Shown: in pieces, positions 22,977-31,094 of the stretch
Layout: each line of letters opens with the position of its first letter
Position numbering within the stretch: position 1 is the first letter of the stretch
Source of the DNA: Bacillota bacterium
GTDB taxonomy: Bacteria > Bacillota > Clostridia > Lachnospirales > Lachnospiraceae
Direction of reading: 5' to 3'
NCBI GenBank assembly: GCA_023402845.1
Contig: JAEYFP010000065.1
Location: 1-34,485, forward strand
DNA: 34,485 nt
Translations under genes and position numbers: made by a program
The notes under the pieces: model-generated
Seen by the model: only the letters and a program-made list of their open reading frames with translations
Database searches by the model: none
What the model was told of the DNA's origin: nothing

Positions 22977-25310
22977 ATGTCATTACAAAAGGTTAGAACA
23001 GAGGTACTGCAAATGCAGTTGGAGCAAAAATTAATAGAGATAGCGGATCGCTTTTATGGAAAGGCCATTGCGGATTGTTCAGATGCGGAAGCCTATTATT
23101 GTGTGCTGCAGCTTTCAAAAGAACTGATGGCAGCGATACCGGGGCTTTCGGGGGATAAGAAGGTTTACTATATTTCTGCGGAATTTCTGGTTGGTAAGCT
23201 CTTGGCCAACAATCTGATTAATTTGGGAATTTATGAAAAACTGAAGGAACTTCTTGAGAAGAATGGAAAGAGTCTTGCAGCAATCGAAGATGCGGAGCCG
23301 GAGCCGTCTCTTGGAAACGGCGGTCTTGGCAGGCTGGCAGCCTGTTTTCTTGATTCGATCGCAACACTCGGCTTACAGGGAGCCGGAATCGGTTTGAACT
23401 ATCATTTTGGTTTGTTTAAACAGGTGTTTCAAGATCGGCTGCAGCAGGCGGAAAAGAACGACTGGATTGAGGAACAATCCTGGCTGACAAAGACGGATAC
23501 CTCATTTGAAGTATGCTTTGGCGATAAAAAGGTAAAATCTGTGCTGTATGACATCGATGTGGTCGGTTATCAAAACGGTTTAAATAAGCTGCACTTGTTT
23601 GACATTGAATCGATCGATGAACAGATTGTAAAAAAGGGAATCAACTTTAACAAAAAAGAGATAGAAAAGAACCTGACGCTGTTTCTTTATCCGGATGATT
23701 CGGATGAAGCCGGGAACCTTCTTAGGATTTATCAGCAGTATTTTATGGTAAGCAACGCCGCGCAGCTCATTTTAAAGGAAATGAGGGAAAAACGTTATGA
23801 TCTCCATGAGTTGCATAAGCATGCGGTGATCCAGATCAACGATACGCATCCGACTTTGATCATTCCGGAATTGATCAGGCTGCTCGTCAAGGAGGAGGCA
23901 TTTACGACAGAGGAGGCAATTTCAATCGTAAGCCAGACCTGCGCATACACAAATCATACGATCCTTGCAGAAGCACTGGAAAAATGGCCGCTTGCTTATC
24001 TGAAAAAAGTAGTGCCGCAGCTCGTGCCGATTATCAAGGAACTTGATAAGCGCGTTGCCGCAAAATACCGGAATGCGAAAGTGCAGATCATTGATAAAGA
24101 TTCCCGTGTGCATATGGCACATATTGATATTCATTATGGCTTTTCGATTAACGGAGTAGCCTCGCTGCATACGGAGATTTTAAAGGAGTCGGAACTTAAG
24201 GATTTTTATGATATTTATCCTGAAAAGTTTAATAATAAGACAAACGGCATTACCTTCAGACGCTGGCTGATGTCCTGTAACAGGGAGCTTTCCGATTACA
24301 TTACAGAACTGATCGGGGAGAACTGGAAGAAGGATGCGTCTTCTTTGGAAAAGCTGCTTGAATTTTCGGAAGATCAGGCTGTTCTTGACAGAATCTATGA
24401 AATTAAACGGAAAAAAAAGAAAGAGCTCGTGCTCTATGTACAAAAAAAAGAGGGTGTGACGCTTGACGTGGATTCTATTTTTGATATTCAGGTCAAACGC
24501 CTGCATGAATATAAGCGCCAGCAAATGAATGCACTTTACATCATTCATAAATATCTGGAAATCAAGGCGGGTAAAAAGCCCGTGCGTCCAATGACGTTTA
24601 TTTTCGGGGCAAAGGCGGCGCCTGCTTATGTCATCGCGCAGGATATTATTCACCTGCTTCTTGTTCTGCAGGAAATTGTCAATCATGATCCGCAGGCCAG
24701 CCCCTATATGAAAGTGCTGATGGTGGAAAATTATAATGTAAGCTATGCGGAAAAGCTGATTCCGGCCTGCGATATTTCCGAGCAGATTTCGCTGGCTTCC
24801 AAAGAAGCCTCCGGGACCGGAAATATGAAGTTTATGTTAAACGGTGCGGTGACGCTCGGCACAAGCGACGGCGCTAACGTGGAAATTCACCAGCTCGTCG
24901 GAAATGAAAATATTTATATTTTTGGGAAGGACAGTGAGACAGTCATCCGGCATTACGAGAAGGCCGATTATATTTCCAGGGACTATTATAAGAAAAGTCC
25001 CGTTATTAAGGAAGCGGTTGACTTTATTGTGAGCAGGAAAGCACTGAAGATCGGACATAAGGAAAATTTGGAGCGGCTTTACAAGGAACTGTTAAACAAA
25101 GACTGGTTTATGACGCTGCTTGATTTGGAGGAATATATCAAAGTCAAGGATCAGGCGTTTGCAGACTATGAGGATCAGGGAGAATGGAAGCAGAAGATGC
25201 TCGTAAATATTGCAGAAGCAGGCTTCTTCTCCTCTGACAGGACAATTGGGGAATACAATTCTGATATCTGGAAGCTGAACCTGAACGAGACGGAAAATGT
25301 ACAATCATAA
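22977..25310 (+). CDS. glgP: Glycogen/maltodextrin phosphorylase
   Basis: 777 residues, GT35 family, cytoplasmic. It splits alpha-1,4-glucans with phosphate to release glucose 1-phosphate. Visible are YYISAEFLVGKLLANNLINLG, EPSLGNGGLGRLAACFLDS, QINDTHPTL, and the PLP-binding stretch EASGTGNMKFMLNG with the cofactor lysine at about 618, followed by TLGTSDGANVEI. The length is close to the bacterial norm. GGAGGAGG lies just before the ATG. It is under an operator-bearing promoter and in the same region as a sugar importer and MalQ, which together form a maltodextrin pathway. Confidence 0.95.
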   Translation: MSLQKVRTEVLQMQLEQKLIEIADRFYGKAIADCSDAEAYYCVLQLSKELMAAIPGLSGDKKVYYISAEFLVGKLLANNLINLGIYEKLKELLEKNGKSLAAIEDAEPEPSLGNGGLGRLAACFLDSIATLGLQGAGIGLNYHFGLFKQVFQDRLQQAEKNDWIEEQSWLTKTDTSFEVCFGDKKVKSVLYDIDVVGYQNGLNKLHLFDIESIDEQIVKKGINFNKKEIEKNLTLFLYPDDSDEAGNLLRIYQQYFMVSNAAQLILKEMREKRYDLHELHKHAVIQINDTHPTLIIPELIRLLVKEEAFTTEEAISIVSQTCAYTNHTILAEALEKWPLAYLKKVVPQLVPIIKELDKRVAAKYRNAKVQIIDKDSRVHMAHIDIHYGFSINGVASLHTEILKESELKDFYDIYPEKFNNKTNGITFRRWLMSCNRELSDYITELIGENWKKDASSLEKLLEFSEDQAVLDRIYEIKRKKKKELVLYVQKKEGVTLDVDSIFDIQVKRLHEYKRQQMNALYIIHKYLEIKAGKKPVRPMTFIFGAKAAPAYVIAQDIIHLLLVLQEIVNHDPQASPYMKVLMVENYNVSYAEKLIPACDISEQISLASKEASGTGNMKFMLNGAVTLGTSDGANVEIHQLVGNENIYIFGKDSETVIRHYEKADYISRDYYKKSPVIKEAVDFIVSRKALKIGHKENLERLYKELLNKDWFMTLLDLEEYIKVKDQAFADYEDQGEWKQKMLVNIAEAGFFSSDRTIGEYNSDIWKLNLNETENVQS

Positions 25311-25355
25311 AAAATGAAAAGCAATATAAAACAATAGATTTTATCATAAAGAAAT

Positions 25356-25394
25356 AAGGGCAGTCGGCTGGGATTATTTTCAGCAGCTGTCCTT
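25356..25394 (+). terminator. Hairpin after glgP, probable terminator
   Basis: AAGGGCAG (25356-25363) pairs with CTGTCCTT (25387-25394, one G-T pair), with an inner GCTG/CAGC stem. The T tract after it is interrupted (GTTCCTTT), so termination may be partial. Confidence 0.45.
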
Positions 25395-25492
25395 GTTCCT
25401 TTAATGGGAAAGAGCTTGTTACACCGCACTGGTAAAGTGCCGGGTTTGCCGACTGCGCGCGGAGCGAGAGGTTGCTTTGGTGAATTTTTGGG

Positions 25493-25521
25493 TTGCAATC
25501 TATGAAAAAACACGATACAAT
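25493..25521 (+). promoter_or_regulatory. Promoter of the glycosyltransferase gene
   Basis: TTGCAA (25493-25498), 17-bp spacer, TACAAT (25516-25521), giving a leader of about 100 bases before the GGGAGG ribosome binding site. Confidence 0.65.
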
Positions 25522-25630
25522 TTAAATACTTATAGTAGAGTCTGTAAACGTCTGGTAGTTTCTGTGATTAGAATCTCATTAAAAAAGCAATGAAAGCACA
25601 AAGCATGATTTAAAAAAAAGGGAGGCGAAG

Positions 25631-26575
25631 ATGGAAAATTACAAAATGTCAATTGTCGTTCCGGTGTATAATGAGGAAAACAACATCAATCCTTTTTTAG
25701 AGCGCACCGAAAGGGTAGTGAAGGGTCTCGGCTGTGAGTATGAGATCATTTTCAGTCTGGATCCGTCCAAGGACAGAACCTATGAGGTAATCAAAGAAAA
25801 TATGGAGAGGAACAGGCATATCCAGTTGATTACTCTAAGCCGCCGTTTTCGTCAGGCTGCTGCCACGATGGCCGGGATTTTGAACTGTACCGGAGATATC
25901 TGTGTTGTCATCGATGTGGATTTACAGGATCCCCCGGAGGTCATCCCGGAGCTCGTAAAAAAATGGAAAGAAGGCTACGATGTCGTTTATGCACAGCGTC
26001 TCAGCAGACAGGGCGAGACGAAGATTCGCAAGGTGATCGATTTGACTGCTTACCGCGTCATCAATTTTCTTTCATCTGTTGAAATTCCTGTGGATACGGC
26101 TGATTTCCGGCTGATCAACCGCAAAGTGATCGAAGAGATCCGTCAAATGCCGGAATCCAGCATGTTTTTCAGAGGAATGGTTTCCTATGTCGGCTTCAGG
26201 CAGACGGCCGTCCGATATCATCGCGATGCCAGGGGGAATGATAAAAGCAAATATAACAAGCTGTGGGGTGAGTTTCGGATGGGTTTTCACGGGATTTTCT
26301 GCTTCTCCTCCAAGCCATTGGAATATGTTACATTTTTGGGTGCTTTTATGATGGGGATCGGAGTTCTGATTTCAGGTGCCTATTTTATTCAGAGAGTGGT
26401 CCAAAAGAAGGAGCGTATATTTATTTCGGGACCGGGTGCGCTGATTTGGCTGCTGGGGGGACTGCAGATACTCATATCGGGCATCCTCGGAGAATATGTG
26501 ACAAGGATCTATGACGATGTCAAGGAAAGACCCAGATACATTATAGATGAATTTGATCAAAATGAGAGAATATAA
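25631..26575 (+). CDS. GtrB/DPMS-like family 2 glycosyltransferase
   Basis: 314 residues. The GT-A domain starts with MSIVVPVYNEENNI and carries VVIDVDLQDPPEVIPELV, the DxD-type metal/sugar-nucleotide site of polyprenyl-phosphate glycosyltransferases, then TADFRLINRKVI. The C-terminus has two membrane helices (about 235-260 and 270-295), as in GtrB, Bactoprenol glucosyltransferase and dolichol-phosphate mannose synthases. It should transfer a sugar to undecaprenyl phosphate at the inner membrane face for cell-surface glycan decoration. The usual partner flippase (GtrA) or surface transferase is not adjacent. Its stop codon abuts that of the convergent EamA gene with no gap. Confidence 0.9.
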   Translation: MENYKMSIVVPVYNEENNINPFLERTERVVKGLGCEYEIIFSLDPSKDRTYEVIKENMERNRHIQLITLSRRFRQAAATMAGILNCTGDICVVIDVDLQDPPEVIPELVKKWKEGYDVVYAQRLSRQGETKIRKVIDLTAYRVINFLSSVEIPVDTADFRLINRKVIEEIRQMPESSMFFRGMVSYVGFRQTAVRYHRDARGNDKSKYNKLWGEFRMGFHGIFCFSSKPLEYVTFLGAFMMGIGVLISGAYFIQRVVQKKERIFISGPGALIWLLGGLQILISGILGEYVTRIYDDVKERPRYIIDEFDQNERI

Positions 26576-27493
26576 TTAACGGTGATTTTTCTCCTTCACC
26601 AGATCAAGAACGGAAATTAGTGTAACTGCGAAAATTATGCAGGCAAATCCCAGATAATCCGCGGCAGCGAAGCTTTGACCGAGCCAGACAACGGAAACGA
26701 TGACAGAGGAAAACGGCTCCATACAGGAAAGAATGCCGGCTTTTGCCGCACCGATCAGCTGAATCGACTTAATAAAAAGAGTAAACGGGATCAGCGTTCC
26801 AAATACGATCAGAAAAAGATAGAGCAGCAAGGCTCTTAGATCCCACCGGATGCCGCTGTTAGGAAAGCGGGTAAGGAGCAGCATTACAAGACCTGCGAGG
26901 AGCATCCCCCAGCCGACGACAACAGATGTGCCGTATTTTGCGACGATGCCGACAGGAAGCAGCATGTAAAAGGCCAGACCGAACACAGAGATAATGCCGA
27001 AAATAAGCGCTGTGCCGGAAATTGTGAGCGAGTGGAAGTTACCGCCGGTTGCGAATAGGTAAATGCCGAAAAAGGCGAGCAGAACACCGATACTCTCAAA
27101 CGGATGCGGCAGCTTCTTAGAACGAAAGGCCGTCCAGATGACGATAAAAATAGGCGCGATATATTGGATGACCGTAGCGGTCGCAGCGTTGGAATGCCGG
27201 ATTGTCAAGAAGAAAAAATATTGAACGCCGATCATCCCTAGGATGGCGAAGCCCGCAAGGACCGCGCTGTCCTTTTTATTGCACCAGATTAAAAAGAGAG
27301 GCCGTTTTCTGACCAATAAAACAGAAAGCATCAGAACTCCCGTAATGATCAGGCGCCATGTAACGAGATATTCCACCGAAATCCCATATTGCTTAAAGAG
27401 AATATCCCCGCAGTTTCCGCTGATTCCCCATAAAAGCCCCGCAATAATTGCAAATAAAAATCCTGCAATTGTTTTATCTGTAGTTTTATTCAT
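26576..27493 (-). CDS. EamA/DMT-family transporter
   Basis: 305 residues with about ten hydrophobic helices and the two-fold EamA repeat: the first half starts GFLFAIIAGLLWGISGNCGDILF, the second SGTALIFGIISVFGLAFYMLLP. The near-C-terminal EPFSSVIVSVVWLGQ is the family hallmark of the second repeat. These are metabolite exporters or importers of the drug/metabolite superfamily; the substrate is not predictable. The promoter at 27566-27594 gives a leader of about 65 bases; CGGAG precedes the ATG at a slightly long distance. Confidence 0.92.
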   Translation of the reverse strand: MNKTTDKTIAGFLFAIIAGLLWGISGNCGDILFKQYGISVEYLVTWRLIITGVLMLSVLLVRKRPLFLIWCNKKDSAVLAGFAILGMIGVQYFFFLTIRHSNAATATVIQYIAPIFIVIWTAFRSKKLPHPFESIGVLLAFFGIYLFATGGNFHSLTISGTALIFGIISVFGLAFYMLLPVGIVAKYGTSVVVGWGMLLAGLVMLLLTRFPNSGIRWDLRALLLYLFLIVFGTLIPFTLFIKSIQLIGAAKAGILSCMEPFSSVIVSVVWLGQSFAAADYLGFACIIFAVTLISVLDLVKEKNHR

Positions 27494-27565
27494 ATGTAAC
27501 GCTCCGTTTCCCGTTTGATAGAAGATTCTTTAGCCGGTGCCGGTCATATAAGACACACCGTGACG

Positions 27566-27594
27566 ATTATATAAGAAATGCTGTGAAAGTGCAA
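27566..27594 (-). promoter_or_regulatory. Sigma-A promoter of the EamA gene
   Basis: Minus strand TTGCAC (27589-27594), 17-bp spacer, TATAAT (27566-27571). Confidence 0.75.
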
Positions 27595-27710
27595 GACTTA
27601 CTTTGGTAAATTTACATAAAAATCCCAGGTGATTTTAATTCAAACTATACAAACTTATAAATGAGGGATTGCATTATTGAAAGCGTTGTGCTACCATTTA
27701 AATAAAGGTT

Positions 27711-27762
27711 CCGGAAACGTTACCGATACCGATACCGAAAACGGTACCGAGAACGATTTCAA
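27711..27762. promoter_or_regulatory. Tandem LacI-type operators with TACCGA repeats
   Basis: CCGGAAACGTTACCGA (27711-27726) and CCGAAAACGGTACCGA (27735-27750) agree at 14 of 16 positions and lie 24 bp apart. A third, weaker box with central AACG (CCGAGAACGATTTCAA, 27747-27762) overlaps the second. Between the first two boxes the hexamer TACCGA is repeated in tandem. Central CG and flanking A/T runs are as in LacI-family sites. Position just downstream of the presumed promoter suggests repression of the importer operon, by one of the two LacI regulators nearby. Confidence 0.6.
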
Positions 27763-27849
27763 AGAATGCTTTTGCAACCAAACATGAGCCGGGAAAGTGC
27801 AGATCAAGGCATTTTACGGCAAGCAAATCTAAAAGGAGAGGTAGTCATT

Positions 27850-29268
27850 ATGAAAAAGAAAGTAATCAGCACATTACTTGCAGTAACGATGGTAGCTTCC
27901 TTATTGGCCGGATGCGGTTCTGCGGCACCTGCAGCCGGAGAAGCACCTGCAGCCGAAGAAGCTGCAGCACCTGCGGAGGAACCGGAAGAAGAGGCGGCAG
28001 CTGAGGAACCGGCAGAGGAAGCGAGCTTAGATGGCGGAAAAGTTTATTATTTGAACTTTAAGCCGGAGCAGGCAGAGCAATGGGTAGCGTTAGGAGAGGT
28101 TTATTCGGAGCAGACAGGCGTTCCCGTGACAATTGAAACCGCAGCATCCGGGACCTATGAGTCCACCTTGAAGTCTGAGATGGCAAAATCAGAAGCACCT
28201 ACCTTGTTCCAGGTAAACGGCCCGGTAGGACTTGCAAATTGGAAAGATTACACGTATGATTTAAAGGACAGCGATATCTACGCGCAGTTAAAGAGCGATG
28301 ACTTCGCACTGAAGGGTGATAACGGAGAAGTTTACGGCATCGCTTATGTAATCGAGACTTATGGTATCATCTACAATAAGGCGCTTCTCGCAGACTATTG
28401 TGCACTGGACGGCGCAGTAATCGCAGATGTATCCGAAATCAACAGTTTTGATACATTAAAGGCAGTGGCAGAGGATATGCAGGCAAAGAAGGCAGATCTC
28501 GGTATCGAAGGTGCCTTTGCGTCGGCGGGTATGGATGCCAGCTCCGACTGGAGATTCAAGACGCACCTTGCAAATCTTCCGATCTATTACGAATATGAAA
28601 ATGATGGTATGACAACAGGCTCAATCAAAGGCTCTTATCTTGATAACTATAAGGCAATCTGGGATCTGTACATCAATAATGCAACATGTGCGCCGAGTCT
28701 GCTTTCCAGCAAGACCGGTGAGGACGCAGCTTCCGAATTCGCACTTGGCGAAGCAGTATTCTATCAGAATGGTACATGGGCATACGGAGATATTCAAGGC
28801 AATGAAGTTGCCGATGAAGATTTGGGAATGCTTCCGATCTATATCGGTGCGGAAGGTGAAGAAAATCAGGGCTTATGTACAGGCAGTGAGAACTACTGGT
28901 GCGTAAATTCCAAGGCTTCCGAGGCTGACATTCAGGCAACGCTTGATTTCTTAAGCTGGGTAATTTCCAGTGATGAAGGCAGAACGGCACTTGCTTCGGA
29001 TATGGGCTTCGTCACACCGTTTAAGACCTTTACGGATGATTATCTTCCGGCAAATCCGTTACTTGCAGCAGCAAACGAGTCAATTGACGCAGGTAAGACA
29101 TCAGTTGCATGGTGCTTTACGACAATGCCCTCCGAAGAGTGGAAGAACGGCGTCGGCAGCGCACTTCTTGAGTATGCGCAGGGAACAGGAGACTGGGATA
29201 AAGTGGTAACGGCATTTGTTGACGGATGGGCAACTGAGTATGCGGCATCAAATGCAGCGGCAGAATAA
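27850..29268 (+). CDS. Sugar-binding lipoprotein of maltodextrin-type ABC importer
   Basis: 472 residues. The lipoprotein signal ends in LLAGC (Cys22) and is followed by an Ala/Glu/Pro-rich acidic linker to about residue 60. The family 1 binding domain follows: VYYLNFKPEQAEQWVALGEVYSEQTG, APTLFQVNGPVGLANW, YGIAYVIETYGIIYNKALL, ASEFALGEAVFYQNGTWA and AWCFTTMPSEEWKNGVGSAL. ATG 27850 follows AAAGGAGAGG; an upstream TTG reading would add a non-signal extension. Permease genes follow after a hairpin, then malQ, so maltose or maltodextrins are the likely ligands; this is inferred from context only. Confidence 0.92.
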   Translation: MKKKVISTLLAVTMVASLLAGCGSAAPAAGEAPAAEEAAAPAEEPEEEAAAEEPAEEASLDGGKVYYLNFKPEQAEQWVALGEVYSEQTGVPVTIETAASGTYESTLKSEMAKSEAPTLFQVNGPVGLANWKDYTYDLKDSDIYAQLKSDDFALKGDNGEVYGIAYVIETYGIIYNKALLADYCALDGAVIADVSEINSFDTLKAVAEDMQAKKADLGIEGAFASAGMDASSDWRFKTHLANLPIYYEYENDGMTTGSIKGSYLDNYKAIWDLYINNATCAPSLLSSKTGEDAASEFALGEAVFYQNGTWAYGDIQGNEVADEDLGMLPIYIGAEGEENQGLCTGSENYWCVNSKASEADIQATLDFLSWVISSDEGRTALASDMGFVTPFKTFTDDYLPANPLLAAANESIDAGKTSVAWCFTTMPSEEWKNGVGSALLEYAQGTGDWDKVVTAFVDGWATEYAASNAAAE

Positions 29269-29308
29269 ATAAAAAAGGTACGGCAGGCTATGGTTTTAGT
29301 CTAATCCA

Positions 29309-29339
29309 AAAGGGTGAGCGAGCGATTTGCTCACCCTTT
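29309..29339 (+). terminator. Strong hairpin between binding-protein and permease genes
   Basis: AAAGGGTGAGC (29309-29319) pairs perfectly with GCTCACCCTTT (29329-29339) around a nine-base loop; the downstream T tract is short (TTTATTT). It probably terminates part of the transcripts or protects the 3' end, giving more binding protein than permease, as in many binding-protein operons. Confidence 0.65.
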
Positions 29340-29393
29340 ATTTGAAAAACCGGACGCAGGAAACTGCACCCGGACAGGCGGAAAGGGAATGTT

Positions 29394-30236
29394 ATGGAGA
29401 AATCAATCAAGAAATATTTTCCCATATTTGTATTACCGACATTAATAGCTTTTACGATCGGCTTTTTAGCTCCTTTTGTTATGGGTGTTTACTTATCGTT
29501 TTGTGAATTTACAACTGTTGTCGATGCTGAATTTGTAGGTTTAAAAAATTATACGCGCATTTTTTCGGATTCGTCTTTTGAACATGCGTTGTGGTTTACG
29601 GCCGCTTTTACAGTCGTATCGGTTATCATTATTAATCTGCTTGCGTTTGTAGTAGCTCTGCTGCTGACAAAGGGATTTCGCGGAACCAACATTTTCAGAA
29701 CGGTATTTTTTATGCCCAATTTGATTGGCGGCATCATCTTAGGTTATATTTGGCAGTTGATTTTAAACGGTATTTTACTGCATTGGGAACGGACATTGAC
29801 GTACAGCTCTACATATGGCTTCTGGGGATTGCTGATCCTGATGTGCTGGCAGCAGGTCGGCTACATGATGATCATCTACATCGCCGGCATTCAGAACGTG
29901 CCGGGGGACCTCGTGGAAGCGGCTAAGATTGACGGAGCGACGAAGTGGCAGACATTAAAGAGCGTTATCATTCCCATGGTAATGCCGTCCATAACGATTT
30001 GTACTTTTTTGACACTGACAAACTCTTTTAAGCTGTTTGACCAAAATCTTGCTCTGACTGCAGGGGAGCCGTCCAATATGTCGGAAATGTTGGCACTTAA
30101 CATTTATAATACCTTTTATGGAAGAGTGGGCTGGGAAGGCGTCGGTCAGGCAAAGGCCGTTGTATTCTTTATTCTTGTGGCGCTGATTGCAGTCATGCAG
30201 ATGCGTTTGACCAGAACGAAGGAGGTGCAGCAATAA
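29394..30236 (+). CDS. MalF-type sugar ABC permease
   Basis: 280 residues, about six membrane helices, EAA loop LVEAAKIDGATKWQTLKSVIIP. The start has GGAAAGGGA upstream. Its TAA shares one base with the ATG of the next permease, so they are translationally coupled. It should form the channel with that partner for the sugar-binding lipoprotein at 27850. No ATPase gene lies in the operon; a shared MsmK-type ATPase is expected elsewhere in the genome. Confidence 0.94.
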   Translation: MEKSIKKYFPIFVLPTLIAFTIGFLAPFVMGVYLSFCEFTTVVDAEFVGLKNYTRIFSDSSFEHALWFTAAFTVVSVIIINLLAFVVALLLTKGFRGTNIFRTVFFMPNLIGGIILGYIWQLILNGILLHWERTLTYSSTYGFWGLLILMCWQQVGYMMIIYIAGIQNVPGDLVEAAKIDGATKWQTLKSVIIPMVMPSITICTFLTLTNSFKLFDQNLALTAGEPSNMSEMLALNIYNTFYGRVGWEGVGQAKAVVFFILVALIAVMQMRLTRTKEVQQ

Positions 30237-31066
30237 TGAAAAAGAAAAATAATCCGATTCTGACATGGATTTTCAGTATTTTTTCTATTATTTATGTAGC
30301 CCCCATTTTTATCGTGCTGCTTAATTCCTTTAAGAAAAAAGCATATATTACGAAGATGCCGTTCAAAATCCCGTCGGGAAAATCGTTTGTCGGCATTGAA
30401 AACTATGTAAGGGGAATGGAAAAAATTAATTTTTGGGGTTCCTTTTTGAACACACTTATTATTACGGTGGGCTCTGTGCTCGTCATTATCCTCTGCACCT
30501 CGATGTGCGCATGGTATATTACAAGGGTGAAGAACAAGCTGACCGAGGGGCTTTATTACCTCTGCCTGTTTTCCATGATTGTACCGTTTCAGATGGTCAT
30601 GTTCACACTTTCTAAAATTGCGAATATGCTGCATTTAAATACTCCGTTTTCGATCATTATCGTCTATCTTGGTTTTGGCGCAGGACTTGCGGTGTTCATG
30701 TTCTGCGGTTTTGTCAAATCGATTCCTCTGGAAATTGAAGAAGCGGCAATGATTGACGGATGTAATCCGCTGCAGACTTATTTTCAAGTCGTCTTTCCGA
30801 TTTTAAAGCCGACAAGCATCACCGTAGCCATTTTACAGGCGATGTGGATCTGGAATGATTATTTGCTTCCTTACCTTGTACTGGACATTAAAAAATATAA
30901 GACGATTTCAATTGCAATCCAGTACTTAAGGGGAGGTTACGGCTCAATCGATATGGGAGCGATGATGGCAATGCTCGTGCTGGCGATCATTCCGATCATT
31001 GCATTTTATCTCGCATGTCAAAAATATATTATCGAGGGTGTCGTTGCCGGTGCCGTGAAGGGCTGA
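30236..31066 (+). CDS. MalG-type sugar ABC permease
   Basis: 276 residues, about six helices, EAA loop IEEAAMIDGCNPLQTYFQVVFP, and the classic C-terminus QKYIIEGVVAGAVKG of MalG/LacG-like subunits. AAGGAGG lies in the end of the upstream gene. malQ follows after 28 bp. Confidence 0.94.
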   Translation: MKKKNNPILTWIFSIFSIIYVAPIFIVLLNSFKKKAYITKMPFKIPSGKSFVGIENYVRGMEKINFWGSFLNTLIITVGSVLVIILCTSMCAWYITRVKNKLTEGLYYLCLFSMIVPFQMVMFTLSKIANMLHLNTPFSIIIVYLGFGAGLAVFMFCGFVKSIPLEIEEAAMIDGCNPLQTYFQVVFPILKPTSITVAILQAMWIWNDYLLPYLVLDIKKYKTISIAIQYLRGGYGSIDMGAMMAMLVLAIIPIIAFYLACQKYIIEGVVAGAVKG

Positions 31067-31094
31067 CGGACATGAGGAGAGTTGGAGGTAATTT

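Larger units (their letters stand above)
25311..25630. other. Intergenic region between glgP and the glycosyltransferase gene
   Basis: Contains the glgP hairpin, a GC-rich stretch around 25430-25475 without a clear fold or ORF, and the glycosyltransferase promoter at 25493-25521. No gene is supported. Confidence 0.6.
27494..27849. other. Divergent regulatory region between EamA and sugar importer genes
   Basis: Contains the EamA promoter, a probable importer promoter, and a cluster of LacI-type operator boxes at 27711-27762. The suggested importer promoter has -35 TTGAAA at 27677-27682 and a TAAATA-like -10 at 27699-27704. The -35 overlaps TTGAAAGCGTTGTGCT, which matches the left half of the CcpA cre consensus but fails at three right-half positions. 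The leader to the ATG at 27850 would be about 135 bases. Confidence 0.5.

Noticed and set aside
24180..24686. 168-codon minus-strand reading frame inside glgP
   Set aside because: Lies wholly inside a conserved gene; no ribosome binding site, no family resemblance; a shadow frame.
27720..27750. TACCGA repeats as a CRISPR-like or satellite array
   Set aside because: Units are only 6 bp with few copies and coincide with LacI-type boxes; no spacers or cas genes.
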